Assembly (NCBI RefSeq): GCF_001667015.1
Contig: NZ_LZIS01000001.1
Location: 124,001 to 188,000, forward strand
Reading direction: 5' to 3'
DNA length: 64,000 nucleotides
Source of the DNA: Mycobacterium sp. E3198
Lineage (GTDB): Bacteria > Actinomycetota > Actinomycetes > Mycobacteriales > Mycobacteriaceae
In this document: positions 51,588-60,671 of the stretch, piece after piece
Layout: each line of letters begins with the position of its first letter
How positions within the stretch are numbered: position 1 is the stretch's first letter
Position numbers and translations under genes: made by a program
Notes under the pieces: generated by a model
Databases searched by the model: none
What the model saw: the letters and a program-made list of their open reading frames with translations, nothing else
Told to the model about the DNA's origin: nothing

Positions 51588-52076
51588 ATGGCCAATCGAC
51601 GGCTCGTTCGCGCCGCCGCCGTGCTCGTCGTGTCGGCGGCTTGCCTACCGGCCTGCTCGAGCAAGGGGAGTCAGCCTTCCGCCACGAGCACGAGTGCGGT
51701 TCCGCCAACCACGACCGTCATGATGGACGGCAACAAGCACACCATGACCGCCAGCGTCGAGTGCACCAACTCCGCGTCGGTGCCGCCGGCCGAGTCGGGC
51801 GATCTGACCACCCACATCAGCGTGCGCGACGATGCGGCGTCGATAACGCTGTCCATGTCGGACCTGGTGCCGCCCAGCGTCGACGGCTTTGCCATCTCAC
51901 TCAAGACCGAAGCGGGACAGTATCAGCTGCCCTGGCAGGCGCCCCAGTCCGTGACCCAGGTGCAGGCCACCAAGGACGGGAAGAGTTACACGATCACCGG
52001 GACGGGCCAGGGGGCGTCGCCGAATCAGGGTGACGTCCACCAGGTGACGTTCGGGATTCACGTCACGTGCCCATAG
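51588..52076 (+). CDS. LpqH-like lipoprotein
   Basis: A 162-residue lipoprotein. The signal (VRAAAVLVVSAACLPAC) ends in a lipobox with acylated Cys, followed by a Ser/Thr-rich linker. The mature beta domain (ASVECTNSA, YTITGTGQG, VHQVTFGIHVTCP) with two Cys near its ends resembles the 19-kDa LpqH family of surface-exposed mycobacterial lipoproteins and TLR2 agonists. AAGGAAG lies about 6 bases before the ATG. It stands alone between two transcription units. Confidence 0.82.
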   Translation: MANRRLVRAAAVLVVSAACLPACSSKGSQPSATSTSAVPPTTTVMMDGNKHTMTASVECTNSASVPPAESGDLTTHISVRDDAASITLSMSDLVPPSVDGFAISLKTEAGQYQLPWQAPQSVTQVQATKDGKSYTITGTGQGASPNQGDVHQVTFGIHVTCP

Positions 52077-52188
52077 GCTTCAAACACGTTGCGCCACAGG
52101 CGTCACCCGTGGAGGGCACCTGACCTGCTGCCCGCCTCGCGGCGACAAGCGGTTGTCGAACCGCACTCCCCTCTGACATGCTGGCGGC

Positions 52189-53178
52189 TTGGACATCTTC
52201 GCGGAGTGGCAAAGCGGCGGGACCGAACTTCGGTGGCGGTCGATCACCGCCGCCAACGACGGGCAGGAACTCAGCGTGTTCAGCCGCCGCTGCGGCACCC
52301 CCGGCGCCCCCGCGCTGGTGCTGGTGCACGGCTTTCCGACGTCGAGCATCGACTATTTCGCCCTCACCCGCGAACTGACCGACGACTTCGACATGTTCGT
52401 GCTGGACTTTCCCGGCTACGGCATGTCCGACAAGCCCCCGGCGCCGCACACCTATTCGCTGTACGACGACGCGCGCCTGCTGGTCTACGCGATCACACAG
52501 GTGTGGAAGCTGACCGAATTCCGCATGCTCACTCACGATCGCGGCAGCAGCGTCGGCATGATCGCGCTGGAGATGCTGGCGGCCCAAGACCCACCCACCC
52601 TGCCGGTCGACCTCATCCTCACGAACGGCAACATCTATCTCCCGCTCGCAAATCTGACCGAGTTCCAGACCGCGGTCCTCGACCCCGCAACCGGGCGGGA
52701 CACCGTCGCGGCGATCACACCGGAGTTGCTCGCGGTCGGCTTGGGGGCCAGCACCTTCATGCCGCGGAGAACCCTGGAAGACCCCGAGATCGCGGCGCTG
52801 GCAAAGTGCTTCGCACACAACGACGGAATCCGCGTGCTGCCGGACACGATCCAGTACCTCAACGAGCGCGCGGCGGACGAAACCAGTTGGCTGGAGGCAC
52901 TTTCCACGAGCAACGTCCCCACCACGGTGGTGTGGGGCCTGCACGACAACGTCTCCCCCGTGCGCGTCCCCAATTACATCTGGCAGACCTACCTGAAGAC
53001 CAAGCCCGGCCGCAACCGCTACTGGTTGGTGCCCGGCGCGGACCACTACCTGCAGTGCGACGCTCCCGGGCAGCTGGCCCGGATCGTTCGCCTCACCGCC
53101 CAGGGTGGCGAGCTCCCGCTTCAGACGCTCGGAAACCAGCCCGACGGCGCCGTGCTGGTGGACGAGAGCGCCTCATAA
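52189..53178 (+). CDS. Alpha/beta hydrolase, haloalkane-dehalogenase/epoxide-hydrolase-like
   Basis: A 329-residue hydrolase. LVHGFPTSSIDYF is the HG-P oxyanion region, and THDRGSSVG is a nucleophile elbow with Asp, as in haloalkane dehalogenases and epoxide hydrolases. GLHDNVSPV and GADHYLQCD supply the acid and His. The substrate is not known. It starts with TTG at 52189 and overlaps the convergent TetR gene by 6 bp. M. tuberculosis has a dehalogenase gene (Rv2296) in the equivalent region, but this sequence is not close enough to name it. Confidence 0.82.
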   Translation: MDIFAEWQSGGTELRWRSITAANDGQELSVFSRRCGTPGAPALVLVHGFPTSSIDYFALTRELTDDFDMFVLDFPGYGMSDKPPAPHTYSLYDDARLLVYAITQVWKLTEFRMLTHDRGSSVGMIALEMLAAQDPPTLPVDLILTNGNIYLPLANLTEFQTAVLDPATGRDTVAAITPELLAVGLGASTFMPRRTLEDPEIAALAKCFAHNDGIRVLPDTIQYLNERAADETSWLEALSTSNVPTTVVWGLHDNVSPVRVPNYIWQTYLKTKPGRNRYWLVPGADHYLQCDAPGQLARIVRLTAQGGELPLQTLGNQPDGAVLVDESAS

Positions 53179-53817
53179 GGGCCCGAGCAGTTGGTATCTC
53201 AACGTATCGGCCAGCCAGCCGCGGTATTTCGTCTGGCTCCATCCGCGGGTGCCGACCAACGCGTGGTGCAGGCCGGGGTCGATGTAGACCCAGATGATGT
53301 CGCGGGCTTGAGCGACGGACAGGCCTGAGCGCAGGCCCCCCTTGCGGCTCAGCAGGGTCGCCAACTCCTTCGCCCCGGTCAGGCGCTGCCGGCTGAGTTC
53401 GTTCCACAGTTCGGCGATCTCCGGGTCGACCCCCGCGGCCGACCGGACCACCTCGTAGATGGCAGACACCCGCCGTTGGGCGTCGCTCAGCATGGCCGCG
53501 TATCCCGTGACGATCTCGGTGGGGTCGGCCATGGCGAACAGCTTGCGCGCCTCGGGACGTTCGTGGAACGGGACCTGCTCGTCGTCGCCGACGATGGCCC
53601 GGTCGCACGCCGTTTTCAGCAGCCAGGGCTTGCCGCCGCCGGCGGCGAACACGGTGGAACGCCCGACGCCCGCCTCCTCGGCGATCGCATCGATCGACGT
53701 GCCGCTGTAACCGCGCTCCACGAACAGCCGGGTGGCGGCGTCCAGCACCAGCCGGCGCGTGGCGGCGGCCTGTTCGGCACGCAATCGGGACTGATACGGG
53801 CTGCGGGAGGCACTCAT
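53173..53817 (-). CDS. TetR-family transcriptional regulator
   Basis: A 214-residue TetR protein. RLVLDAATRLFVERGYSGTS leads to the helix-turn-helix IDAIAEEAGVGRSTVF; the usual YxHF after it is replaced by AAGGG. The C-terminal domain ends YQLLGPL. The ATG at 53817 is chosen; the longer frame lies over the divergent peroxiredoxin-like gene. It probably controls that gene and itself through the dyad at 53880. Confidence 0.88.
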   Translation of the reverse strand: MSASRSPYQSRLRAEQAAATRRLVLDAATRLFVERGYSGTSIDAIAEEAGVGRSTVFAAGGGKPWLLKTACDRAIVGDDEQVPFHERPEARKLFAMADPTEIVTGYAAMLSDAQRRVSAIYEVVRSAAGVDPEIAELWNELSRQRLTGAKELATLLSRKGGLRSGLSVAQARDIIWVYIDPGLHHALVGTRGWSQTKYRGWLADTLRYQLLGPL

Positions 53818-53879
53818 CGGAGTCCCAGTATGTCCCACCCCTGGTTGGGGAATTAATCCGACCTTTCGAACATTGAGCG

Positions 53880-53890
53880 TACTGTCAGTA
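53880..53890. promoter_or_regulatory. Dyad between TetR and peroxiredoxin-like genes
   Basis: TACTG-T-CAGTA is a perfect 11-bp dyad in the 99-bp divergent region, 27 bp before the ATG at 53917. It is a candidate TetR operator. Confidence 0.45.
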
Positions 53891-53916
53891 TGACGAATAT
53901 TTGAGAGGGAGCCACC

Positions 53917-54498
53917 ATGCCCGAAGCCACCGCCGCCCGCCTCAGCGTCGGAGACCGCTTTCCGCACCTGGAACTGACCGGCATCGACGACGAGCCCATC
54001 GCGATCCCCGATCCCGCGGGCGCGCTGACCCATCTGCAATTTCGGCGGTTCGCCGGCTGCCCGATCTGTGACCTCCACCTGCGCTCCATCACCGCGCGGC
54101 TCGACGAGATCGCCGCCGCCGGCATCCGGGAGGTGGTCGTGTTCCATTCCAGCCCGGCCGAACTGCGCAAGTACGAGAAAGACCTGCCCTTCCCGGTCAT
54201 CGGCGATCCGGGCCGGAAGCTTTACCGGCGCTTCGGCGTCGAGGCGTCGGCCAAGTCGGTGCTCAGCCCGGGCGCGTGGCGGGCGCTACCGAGGGGGTTG
54301 TGGCATGCCTTCCGGACCGCTTTGAGCAAGCGCCGGGCCCCGGTGCCGGCCCACCCGACGAACGGCAACCTCGGCCTGCCCGCCGACGTGCTGATCGACG
54401 CCGACGGGCGCGTGGCCGCAGTGAAATACGGCAAGCACGCCTACGACCAGTGGTCGGTCGACGACCTGCTCGCCATGGCGCCACGCGTCATCCGGTGA
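53917..54498 (+). CDS. Peroxiredoxin-like (AhpC/TSA) protein
   Basis: A 193-residue thioredoxin-fold protein. LQFRRFAGCPICDLHLRS contains CPIC (Cys48, Cys51) at the start of the first helix, as in the AhpC/TSA_2 peroxiredoxin-like family, and FPVIGDPGRKLYRRFGVE is a second signature. It probably reduces peroxides or disulfides in the cytoplasm. GAGGGAG is six bases before the ATG. It is divergent from its likely TetR repressor and its end overlaps the P450 gene by 11 bp. Confidence 0.85.
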   Translation: MPEATAARLSVGDRFPHLELTGIDDEPIAIPDPAGALTHLQFRRFAGCPICDLHLRSITARLDEIAAAGIREVVVFHSSPAELRKYEKDLPFPVIGDPGRKLYRRFGVEASAKSVLSPGAWRALPRGLWHAFRTALSKRRAPVPAHPTNGNLGLPADVLIDADGRVAAVKYGKHAYDQWSVDDLLAMAPRVIR

Positions 54499-55684
54499 CG
54501 ACCGGCAAACGCGCCCACCCGCGCACGCTGGCGGTGTGCGCCCGTTCGGCGTTGGCGTAGTCGACTTCCCAATCGGTCCAGCGCTTGAGGACCTCCTCCA
54601 GCGCCACTCGGGCCTCCATCCGGGCTAGCGCCGAGCCGAGGCAGAAGTGCAGGCCCTGCCCGAAGCTGAGGTGGCCGCCCTCGCGGTGGATGTCGAAGCG
54701 GTCGGGATCGGCGAAACGGCGTTCATCCCGGTTGGCGGAACCGTTGAGCAGCAACATGAACGAACCCTCGGGGACGACGCGGCCGTGGTGCTCGGCGTCG
54801 CGGGCGACGTAGCGGGCCTGCACCGGTGACGGGGGTTCGTAGCGCAGCGTCTCCTCGACCGCGCCGGGGATCAGCGACGGGTCGGCGACGAGTTCGCGGC
54901 GCTGGTCCGAATGATCCGAGAGCAGCTGTCCCAGGAAACCGATGAGCCGGGCGGTGGTTTCGTTGCCGGCGCCGGCGATCATGGCGGTGTAGGCCAGTAC
55001 CTCGGTGCGCGACAGGGGGCGCCGCGTGCCGTCGGGCTCGTCGATCTCCGCGCGCAGCAGGTCGGTCATCAGGTCGTCCGACGGATGGCTCGCGCGCCAC
55101 TCGATGTACTCGGCGAACATCGCGATGGTGTCCGCGAACAGGTTCGGGTTGACCTCACCGGGCTTGCGCCCCTCGGCCATTTCGATGAAGGCGCCGTTGC
55201 GATCCCGGATGCTCGCCTGGTCCTCCTCGGGGATGCCCAACAGATACCCGATGGTCCGCATCGGCATCATCGCCCCGAGGTCCGCGATGAAATCGAACCC
55301 GCCGGCACCGATCAACGGGTCGAGCTCGCGGACGCAGAATCCACGCACCATGGACTCGACGGCCAGCATGCGCCGCGGCGTGAAGACGCGCGACAGCAGG
55401 CGGCGGTGCAGATCGTGCAGTGGCGGATCCTCGAACAGCAGGATGCCCGGCGGCACTTCGATGTTGTTGAACAAGATGTCGGCGGTGGTGCCCCGGCCGG
55501 ATCGGTAGGTCTCCCAGTTTGGCAGTTCGCGCGCCACGTCCTCGTAGCGACTCAACGCGTAGAAGTTGTACTTCTCGTTGTAATACAGCGGCGCCTCTTC
55601 GCGCATGCGCTTCCACACCGGGTACGGGTCGTCGTCGATGGCGACGTCGTAAGGGTCGTAGTACAGCTCGGCCGAACGTAACAT
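54488..55684 (-). CDS. Cytochrome P450
   Basis: A 398-residue P450. The I-helix motif is AGAGNETTARL, the K-helix EETLRYEPPSP, and the haem loop FGQGLHFCLGSALAR with its Cys ligand. The N-terminus (AELYYDPYDVAIDDDPYPVW) and several later blocks are nearly the same as in the P450 at 57348, so the two are tandem paralogues. It starts with ATG at 55684, 8 bp from the upstream TetR gene and in the same direction, suggesting an operon TetR-P450. The longer frame upstream is shadow sequence over the TetR gene. Confidence 0.93.
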   Translation of the reverse strand: MLRSAELYYDPYDVAIDDDPYPVWKRMREEAPLYYNEKYNFYALSRYEDVARELPNWETYRSGRGTTADILFNNIEVPPGILLFEDPPLHDLHRRLLSRVFTPRRMLAVESMVRGFCVRELDPLIGAGGFDFIADLGAMMPMRTIGYLLGIPEEDQASIRDRNGAFIEMAEGRKPGEVNPNLFADTIAMFAEYIEWRASHPSDDLMTDLLRAEIDEPDGTRRPLSRTEVLAYTAMIAGAGNETTARLIGFLGQLLSDHSDQRRELVADPSLIPGAVEETLRYEPPSPVQARYVARDAEHHGRVVPEGSFMLLLNGSANRDERRFADPDRFDIHREGGHLSFGQGLHFCLGSALARMEARVALEEVLKRWTDWEVDYANAERAHTASVRGWARLPVVTG

Positions 55685-55692
55685 TCTGTCCC

Positions 55693-56331
55693 TCAATCGT
55701 TTCGGTGCAGGAAGCCGTGCAGGATCGCCTGGACGAGCTCGTCCACGATGACCTCGCGCGGCGGCTGCTTGGTTCCGAAGTAGGTGGACCGCAGCGCGGC
55801 CATGCCGGCGATCATCGCCACCGTGGAGTGCGCCGGCAGGTCCGGATGATCCGACCGCAGCCCGCGCAGGCGCATGCCCTCGGCGCTGATCTGCCCGAGC
55901 AGCGTCAGCGCCCGCCTGACGTCGGCGATACCGGCGTCGGCCATCTCCTCCTCGGTCATCGCCTCGGAGGCCATCAGCGTCAGGAGCAGGCCCTGGTGTT
56001 CGACGAAAACGTCGTAGAGCTGCCCGACGAAGTGCCCGGCGAGCTCCTGTTCCTTGGTCTCCTCGGGGATGACCGACTGCCACCTCTGGCCGAATTCGTC
56101 GACGAAGCTGGTGAACGGCAGGACCAGCGCCTCGCGGAACAGCGCCGCCTTCGAGCCGAAGTGGCGGAACAGCAGGTGCTCGGTAACGCCTGCGGCCTGG
56201 GCGATTTCGCGGGTGGTGGTGCTGCGGTAGTCCTGGCGCGAGAAGAGCTCCCGCGCGGCCTCGAGCAGCAGCTTGCGCGGCGCGCCGCGGGGCCGGCGCG
56301 TGGCCGCGGTGGCTGCGGGTCGCTGGGGCAC
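55693..56331 (-). CDS. TetR-family transcriptional regulator
   Basis: A 212-residue TetR regulator. RKLLLEAARELFSRQDYRST leads to TTREIAQAAGVTEHLLFRHF, the helix-turn-helix. GTG 56331 (VPQRPAATAATRRPRG) is the start; there is no clear Shine-Dalgarno site, and the gene may have a very short leader. A perfect dyad begins 8 bp upstream, and a near-copy lies at 61661, so this protein probably represses its own operon, the divergent AveC-like pair and the LLM/DapB pair at 61628/61777. Confidence 0.88.
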   Translation of the reverse strand: MPQRPAATAATRRPRGAPRKLLLEAARELFSRQDYRSTTTREIAQAAGVTEHLLFRHFGSKAALFREALVLPFTSFVDEFGQRWQSVIPEETKEQELAGHFVGQLYDVFVEHQGLLLTLMASEAMTEEEMADAGIADVRRALTLLGQISAEGMRLRGLRSDHPDLPAHSTVAMIAGMAALRSTYFGTKQPPREVIVDELVQAILHGFLHRND

Positions 56332-56338
56332 GACTTTT

Positions 56339-56358
56339 AAGATAGCATGCACTATCTT
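56339..56358. promoter_or_regulatory. TetR operator, AAGATAG dyad, copy 1
   Basis: AAGATAG-CATGCA-CTATCTT is a perfect dyad with 7-bp arms in the 54-bp space between the TetR gene (start 56331) and the small ORF at 56386. It must overlap both promoters. The near-copy is at 61661-61680. Confidence 0.72.
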
Positions 56359-56385
56359 GAAGCGCTGTGGGAAAGGGGTGCGGAC

Positions 56386-56502
56386 GTGGGCGCAGTCATC
56401 ATGCTTGGCACGCTGTTCGGGTTGATCGTCCTGATCTTCGGCCTGGTGCTGCGCTTCGACCCCGAAGCGCGCCGCTCCCCCGGACACGAAGCCGACCGAT
56501 GA
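56386..56502 (+). CDS. 38-residue membrane protein
   Basis: A short frame from GTG 56386 to TGA 56502. The sequence starts VGAVIMLGTLFGLIVLIFGL, a single membrane helix, followed by a charged tail LRFDPEARRSPGHEADR. Its stop overlaps the ATG of the AveC-like gene (ATGA), and a GGGG stretch precedes the start. Coupling and the clean helix-plus-tail layout make it a real gene, possibly a subunit or stabiliser of the membrane protein that follows. It is too short for ordinary gene finders. Confidence 0.65.
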   Translation: MGAVIMLGTLFGLIVLIFGLVLRFDPEARRSPGHEADR

Positions 56503-57284
56503 GCGCCGGGATGACGCCGTTGATGCAGGCGGCCAGCGGCTTCGCCCTCGTGGGTGGCATCACGTTCACCGCGATCGGTGTGTACCTGAGCATTCGCCGG
56601 CGCCGTCTACACCCGCTGCTGCTCCTGTGCATCTCGGCGATCTCGTTCTCGTGGATCGAGGCGCCCTACGACTGGGCGATGTACGCCCAGTTCCCGCCCG
56701 CCATTCCGCGCATGCCCTCCTGGTGGCCGCTCAACGTCACCTGGGGCGGGCTGCCGTCGTTCGTCCCGATCGGCTACATCTCCTACTTCGTGTTTCCGGC
56801 GGTGACCGGTGCGGCGCTGGGGAGATGGGTCAGCGCGAAATTCCACTGGCGTCGGCCGATCACGCTGCTCATCGTCGGCCTCGTCGTCGGCTTCTGCTGG
56901 GCGCTGCTCTTCAACGGGTTTCTGGGCGCCAAGCTCGGCGTGTTCTATTACGGCCTGGTGATCCCCGGGCTGGCGATCCGCGAGGGAACCATTCACCAAT
57001 ACCCGCTCTACGACTCGCTCGCGATGGGCATCCAGATGATGGTTTTCACCTACCTGCTGGGCCGCACGGATTCGCAGGGACGCAACGTCATCGAGGTGTG
57101 GGCCGACAAGAGATCGTCGAGCCGTGTCGGTGCGGCCGTCCTGTCCATCGTCGCCGTCGTCGTCATCGGAAACGTGCTCTATGGCGCGGTTTTCGCGCCC
57201 CACCTGGCGACGAAGCTGGGCGGGTGGGTGACCGTGGGGCCGACGGGCGAGTTGTTCCCGGGCGTATCGAACCAGCCCAAGTGA
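56499..57284 (+). CDS. Spirocyclase AveC-family membrane protein
   Basis: A 261-residue polytopic membrane protein. Six or seven hydrophobic segments are visible, with WIEAPYDWAMYAQFPP and YGLVIPGLAIREGTIHQYPLYD as polar conserved stretches between them. These are features of the AveC family, named for a spiroketal-forming enzyme of avermectin synthesis; mycobacterial members have no known reaction. It is coupled to the 38-residue membrane protein and lies between two P450 paralogues, suggesting a role with them in lipid or terpenoid oxidation. Confidence 0.8.
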   Translation: MSAGMTPLMQAASGFALVGGITFTAIGVYLSIRRRRLHPLLLLCISAISFSWIEAPYDWAMYAQFPPAIPRMPSWWPLNVTWGGLPSFVPIGYISYFVFPAVTGAALGRWVSAKFHWRRPITLLIVGLVVGFCWALLFNGFLGAKLGVFYYGLVIPGLAIREGTIHQYPLYDSLAMGIQMMVFTYLLGRTDSQGRNVIEVWADKRSSSRVGAAVLSIVAVVVIGNVLYGAVFAPHLATKLGGWVTVGPTGELFPGVSNQPK

Positions 57285-57347
57285 TCTGCGCCGGGCGTCG
57301 AGTTGTTGCGCGAATTTCACGCCACAACTCCACGTTGGGCGCATCAA

Positions 57348-58541
57348 TCAGGTGAAGACGGGCAGCTTCGACCAGCCCCGCACGCTGGACGTGTGCGCCT
57401 TGGTCGCGTTGGCGTAGTCGACCTCCCAGTCCGGCCAGCGCTTGAGGACTTCTTCGAGCGCCACCCGCGCCTGCATGCGCGCCAACGCCGAGCCCATGCA
57501 GAAGTGCAGGCCGTGGCCGAAGCTCAGATGCGTGGCGCCGCGGCGGATGTCGAATTCCTCGGCGTCGGGGAACCGGCGTTCGTCGCGGTTGGCGGATCCG
57601 TTGATCAGCAACATGATCGAGCCCTCGGGGACCGTGGTGCCGTGCAGCTCGACGTCGCGGGCGACGTAGCGCGCCTGCACCGGCGACGGCGCCTCGTAGC
57701 GCAGGACCTCCTCGATGGCCATCGGGATCAGCGACGGATCGGCCGCGATCTGCCGGCGCTGATCGGGGTGCTCGGCCAGCAGCTGGCCGATGAAACCGAT
57801 GAGGCGCGTGGTCGTTTCGTTGCCAGCGCCGGCGATCATGCTGGTGTACAGCAGCACCTCGGACCGGGTGAGCCGCCGGGTGCCGCCGTCGTCCTCGACC
57901 TCGGCGTTGATCAACTGCGTCATCAGGTCGTCGGACGGGTGGTCCACCCGCCAATCGATGTAGTTCGCGAACATCTCGTGGCTGTGTTCCAGGAAGTCCT
58001 GGGGAACCGTCCGGAAGGTGCCCTTTTTCAGGGTGAGCTGGCTGCCGCCCTTGTCGCGGATGGCTTCCTGATCGGCCTCGGGGATGCCCAGCAGGTAGCC
58101 GATCGTGCGCATCGGGACCATCGCGCCCAGGTTCTCGACGAAGTCGAACCTGCCGGAGCCCAGCAGCGGGTCGAGCGCGCGCACGCAGAACGCCCGGGTC
58201 AGCGGCTCGATCGCCTCCATCCGGCGCGGCGTGAAAACCTTTGAAAGCACATGGCGGTGGGCGTCGTGAATCGGCGGGTCCTCGAAGAGGATGACGCCGG
58301 GCGGCAGCTCGATGCCGCTCATGATGATGTCCATGGTGGTGCCGCGACCCGACCGGAAGACGTCGAAGTTCATCAGCTCGCGGGAGACGTCGTCGTAGCG
58401 GCTCAGCGCGTAGAAGTTGTATTTGTCGTTGCGGTACAGCGGGGCCTCGTCGCGCAGCCTCTTCCAGACCGGGTACGGATCGTCGTCGATGTCGAAGTCG
58501 AACGGGTCGTAATACACCTCGGCGGTGCCGGCTCCGGTCAT
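57348..58541 (-). CDS. Cytochrome P450, paralogue of the 54488 gene
   Basis: A 397-residue P450. I-helix AGAGNETTTRL, K-helix EEVLRYEAPSP and haem loop FGHGLHFCMGSALAR are complete. DDDPYPVWKRLRDEAPLY, KYNFYALSRYDDVSRE and FEDPPIHDAHRHVL match the paralogue closely. It ends at 57348, 63 bp from the AveC-like stop. The ATG at 58541 overlaps the stop of the upstream LLM gene by ATGA, so they form an operon with the DapB-fold and second LLM genes further upstream. Confidence 0.93.
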   Translation of the reverse strand: MTGAGTAEVYYDPFDFDIDDDPYPVWKRLRDEAPLYRNDKYNFYALSRYDDVSRELMNFDVFRSGRGTTMDIIMSGIELPPGVILFEDPPIHDAHRHVLSKVFTPRRMEAIEPLTRAFCVRALDPLLGSGRFDFVENLGAMVPMRTIGYLLGIPEADQEAIRDKGGSQLTLKKGTFRTVPQDFLEHSHEMFANYIDWRVDHPSDDLMTQLINAEVEDDGGTRRLTRSEVLLYTSMIAGAGNETTTRLIGFIGQLLAEHPDQRRQIAADPSLIPMAIEEVLRYEAPSPVQARYVARDVELHGTTVPEGSIMLLINGSANRDERRFPDAEEFDIRRGATHLSFGHGLHFCMGSALARMQARVALEEVLKRWPDWEVDYANATKAHTSSVRGWSKLPVFT

Positions 58542-59530
58542 CGCGCAGTCGCTCCCTCCGACAGCGCCTCGGGCAGCACGACGTCGCCGACGCGCTTGAG
58601 ATACGGCCACGCGACCTCCGGCGCCAGCCCGCCGCACAGCGGCGACAGGTTGAGCACCTGGCCGGCGCGCACCCGCGAAATCGCTTCCGGCACCGAGATA
58701 ATCACGTGCGACGCCGGCGCGGCGCGCAGCTCCTCGACGGTGTCCACATGCGAGAAGCCGGCCGTCGTCTCGTCCCCCGGATTCCACGCGGCATAGGTTC
58801 GCACGTCGTGCAACAGATGCTCGCCGAGCTCGTCCCACGCCCGGTCCACATCGTCGGCGACGAACACGACCGACGGGGTGTCGCGGCTGGGAAACATCGT
58901 CGGGCCGGGCTCGTGACCGTGCTCGCGGCAGGCCTCCTCGTAGGCCTCCCGCATCCCGGGCATGTTGGCGTTGCCCAGCATGCCCAGGCCATACCGGCCG
59001 GCGCGGCGCGCCGCCGCCACGCTGCCCCCGCCCCACATCAGCCCCGGGCCGCCGGCGGTCTCCGGTCGCGGGGTCACCATGATCCGGCGTCCGTCGCGGC
59101 TGACCTTCTCGTCGGAGAGCAGCGAGCGCAGCAACTCGAGCTTCTCGTCGGCGAGCCGCCCCCGACCCTTCAGCGCCACCCCGAAGTGCTCGAACTCCTC
59201 GGGCCGGTACCCCAGCGCCAGGATGTACGACGCCCGCCCCTTGCTGATGATGTCGAGGACCGCCATGTCCTCGGCGAGGCGCACGGGGTCGTAGAACGGC
59301 AGGATCAGGATCAGGCTCAGCGCCAGCCGCTCGGTTCGCGCGGCCACCGACGACGCCAACAACAGGGGCGACGGCAGGTAGCCGTCCTCGGACCCGTGGT
59401 GCTCACAGAACACCGCGGCCAGCCCGCCGTGATCCTCGGCCCACGCACACATTTCGGGCACGGCGCTATACAGCGCCACTTTCGGCGCGCCCCACGACGG
59501 GGCGCGCATGTCGAAGCGCAGCGTGAACAC
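58538..59530 (-). CDS. F420-dependent LLM-class oxidoreductase, paralogue A
   Basis: A 330-residue LLM protein starting VFTLRFDMRAPSWGAPKVAL with GTG. EHHGSEDGYLPSPLLLASSVAARTERL and DPVRLAEDMAVLDIISKGR are family signatures; MWGGGSVAAARRAGRYGLGM is the cofactor region. It is closely related to the LLM gene at 60672 and shares an upstream motif with it. Translation is coupled to the P450 downstream. It may act on the P450 product. Confidence 0.9.
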   Translation of the reverse strand: MFTLRFDMRAPSWGAPKVALYSAVPEMCAWAEDHGGLAAVFCEHHGSEDGYLPSPLLLASSVAARTERLALSLILILPFYDPVRLAEDMAVLDIISKGRASYILALGYRPEEFEHFGVALKGRGRLADEKLELLRSLLSDEKVSRDGRRIMVTPRPETAGGPGLMWGGGSVAAARRAGRYGLGMLGNANMPGMREAYEEACREHGHEPGPTMFPSRDTPSVVFVADDVDRAWDELGEHLLHDVRTYAAWNPGDETTAGFSHVDTVEELRAAPASHVIISVPEAISRVRAGQVLNLSPLCGGLAPEVAWPYLKRVGDVVLPEALSEGATAR

Positions 59531-59598
59531 ACCCAGCTCCTAGCCAACCTAATATTTGTCCACGTACGCTACGGTGCCGCGGAGAGCCGCGTCAACGC

Positions 59599-60660
59599 CT
59601 AGGCAAACGCGTGCCGCGGCAGGGTCGTCGGGATATCCAGCGAGCTGAGCAGTCCGGGCGGCGCGTCGACCACATACGGGATCGCGTTGACCACCCGCAT
59701 GGCCGTGGCCGCCATCGCGGCCCGCCCGGCGCCGTGGCCCTCCGCCGCCCCGAGCGTCAGCGCGCAGTGAATGTCGGGATCACCTTCGATGTCGACGCGA
59801 TAGGTCGCGTCGCAGTCCGAGGACGGCCAGTCGGGCGCGACGTCGCGGGCCATCCGGATGACGTGCTCGATCACGATCGCCTCCCGGCCGTCGACCACCC
59901 CCGCGGCCCGGGTGCGCACCGCGCCGCAGGTGCCCGCTTTGATCGTGCCGAACGCCACCTCGATGTCGCGACCGGTCAGCTGTCGGTCGAGGGAACCGTT
60001 GATGCGCTCGACCTCGACCCCCAGCCCGGCGGCGATCAGGGATATCGGCGCCTTCCAAGCCATTTCGATGAACCCGGGCGTTTTGAGCATGGGTTCGAAA
60101 TCCAGCGGACGGCCGAAACCCATCCCGTCCATCATCACGTCGGCCACCGGGTAGTGGTCGTTGAGCGCGACCTCGCTGGCGGTGATCGTGCGGATGTTCT
60201 TCGATTGCGTCGTCATGAGCAAGGCCAGCTGGTCGGAGGCGAAACCGGGGAAGATGCCCGAGGCGTAGAACGACGCGCCGCCCGACGTGGCCGCCGCCTC
60301 GAGTTGGTCGCGCCAGTCCGGGGCGAAGTAGGACGGCGGGTAGACCAGGCTCGTCGACGACGTCGACACGACGTTGATGCCCGCCCCGAGCAGCCGCAGG
60401 TAATCCGGCACGGCGGCCCCGTCGCGGTCGGGCCCGCTCGCGGCGTACACCACGGCGTCGGGCGCCAGGGCGACCAGCGCGTCGGCATCGTGGGTGGCCG
60501 TCACCCCCAGCGGCCCGATCCCCGCCAACTCGCCGGCGTCCTTGCCGACCTTATCGGGCGAATGCACCCAGACGCCAACGAGTTCCAGATCCGGCCGGCG
60601 ATGGATCGCGTCGATCGCGATCGACCCGACCCCGCCGGTGGACCACACGACGACACGCAT
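59599..60660 (-). CDS. DapB-fold (dihydrodipicolinate reductase-like) dehydrogenase, paralogue A
   Basis: A 353-residue oxidoreductase. MRVVVWSTGGVGSIAIDAIHRR is the NAD(P)-binding Rossmann start, and VGVWVHSPDKVGKDAGELAG follows the second strand. The family is annotated as dihydrodipicolinate reductase-like, but lysine synthesis is unlikely; closest relatives are 2,4-diaminopentanoate dehydrogenase-type proteins. It lies between the two LLM paralogues on the same strand and is a paralogue of the gene at 61777 (similar ends, for example LTIPKHAFA against TTLPRHAFA). Confidence 0.85.
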   Translation of the reverse strand: MRVVVWSTGGVGSIAIDAIHRRPDLELVGVWVHSPDKVGKDAGELAGIGPLGVTATHDADALVALAPDAVVYAASGPDRDGAAVPDYLRLLGAGINVVSTSSTSLVYPPSYFAPDWRDQLEAAATSGGASFYASGIFPGFASDQLALLMTTQSKNIRTITASEVALNDHYPVADVMMDGMGFGRPLDFEPMLKTPGFIEMAWKAPISLIAAGLGVEVERINGSLDRQLTGRDIEVAFGTIKAGTCGAVRTRAAGVVDGREAIVIEHVIRMARDVAPDWPSSDCDATYRVDIEGDPDIHCALTLGAAEGHGAGRAAMAATAMRVVNAIPYVVDAPPGLLSSLDIPTTLPRHAFA

Positions 60661-60671
60661 GGGCAGTCTCC

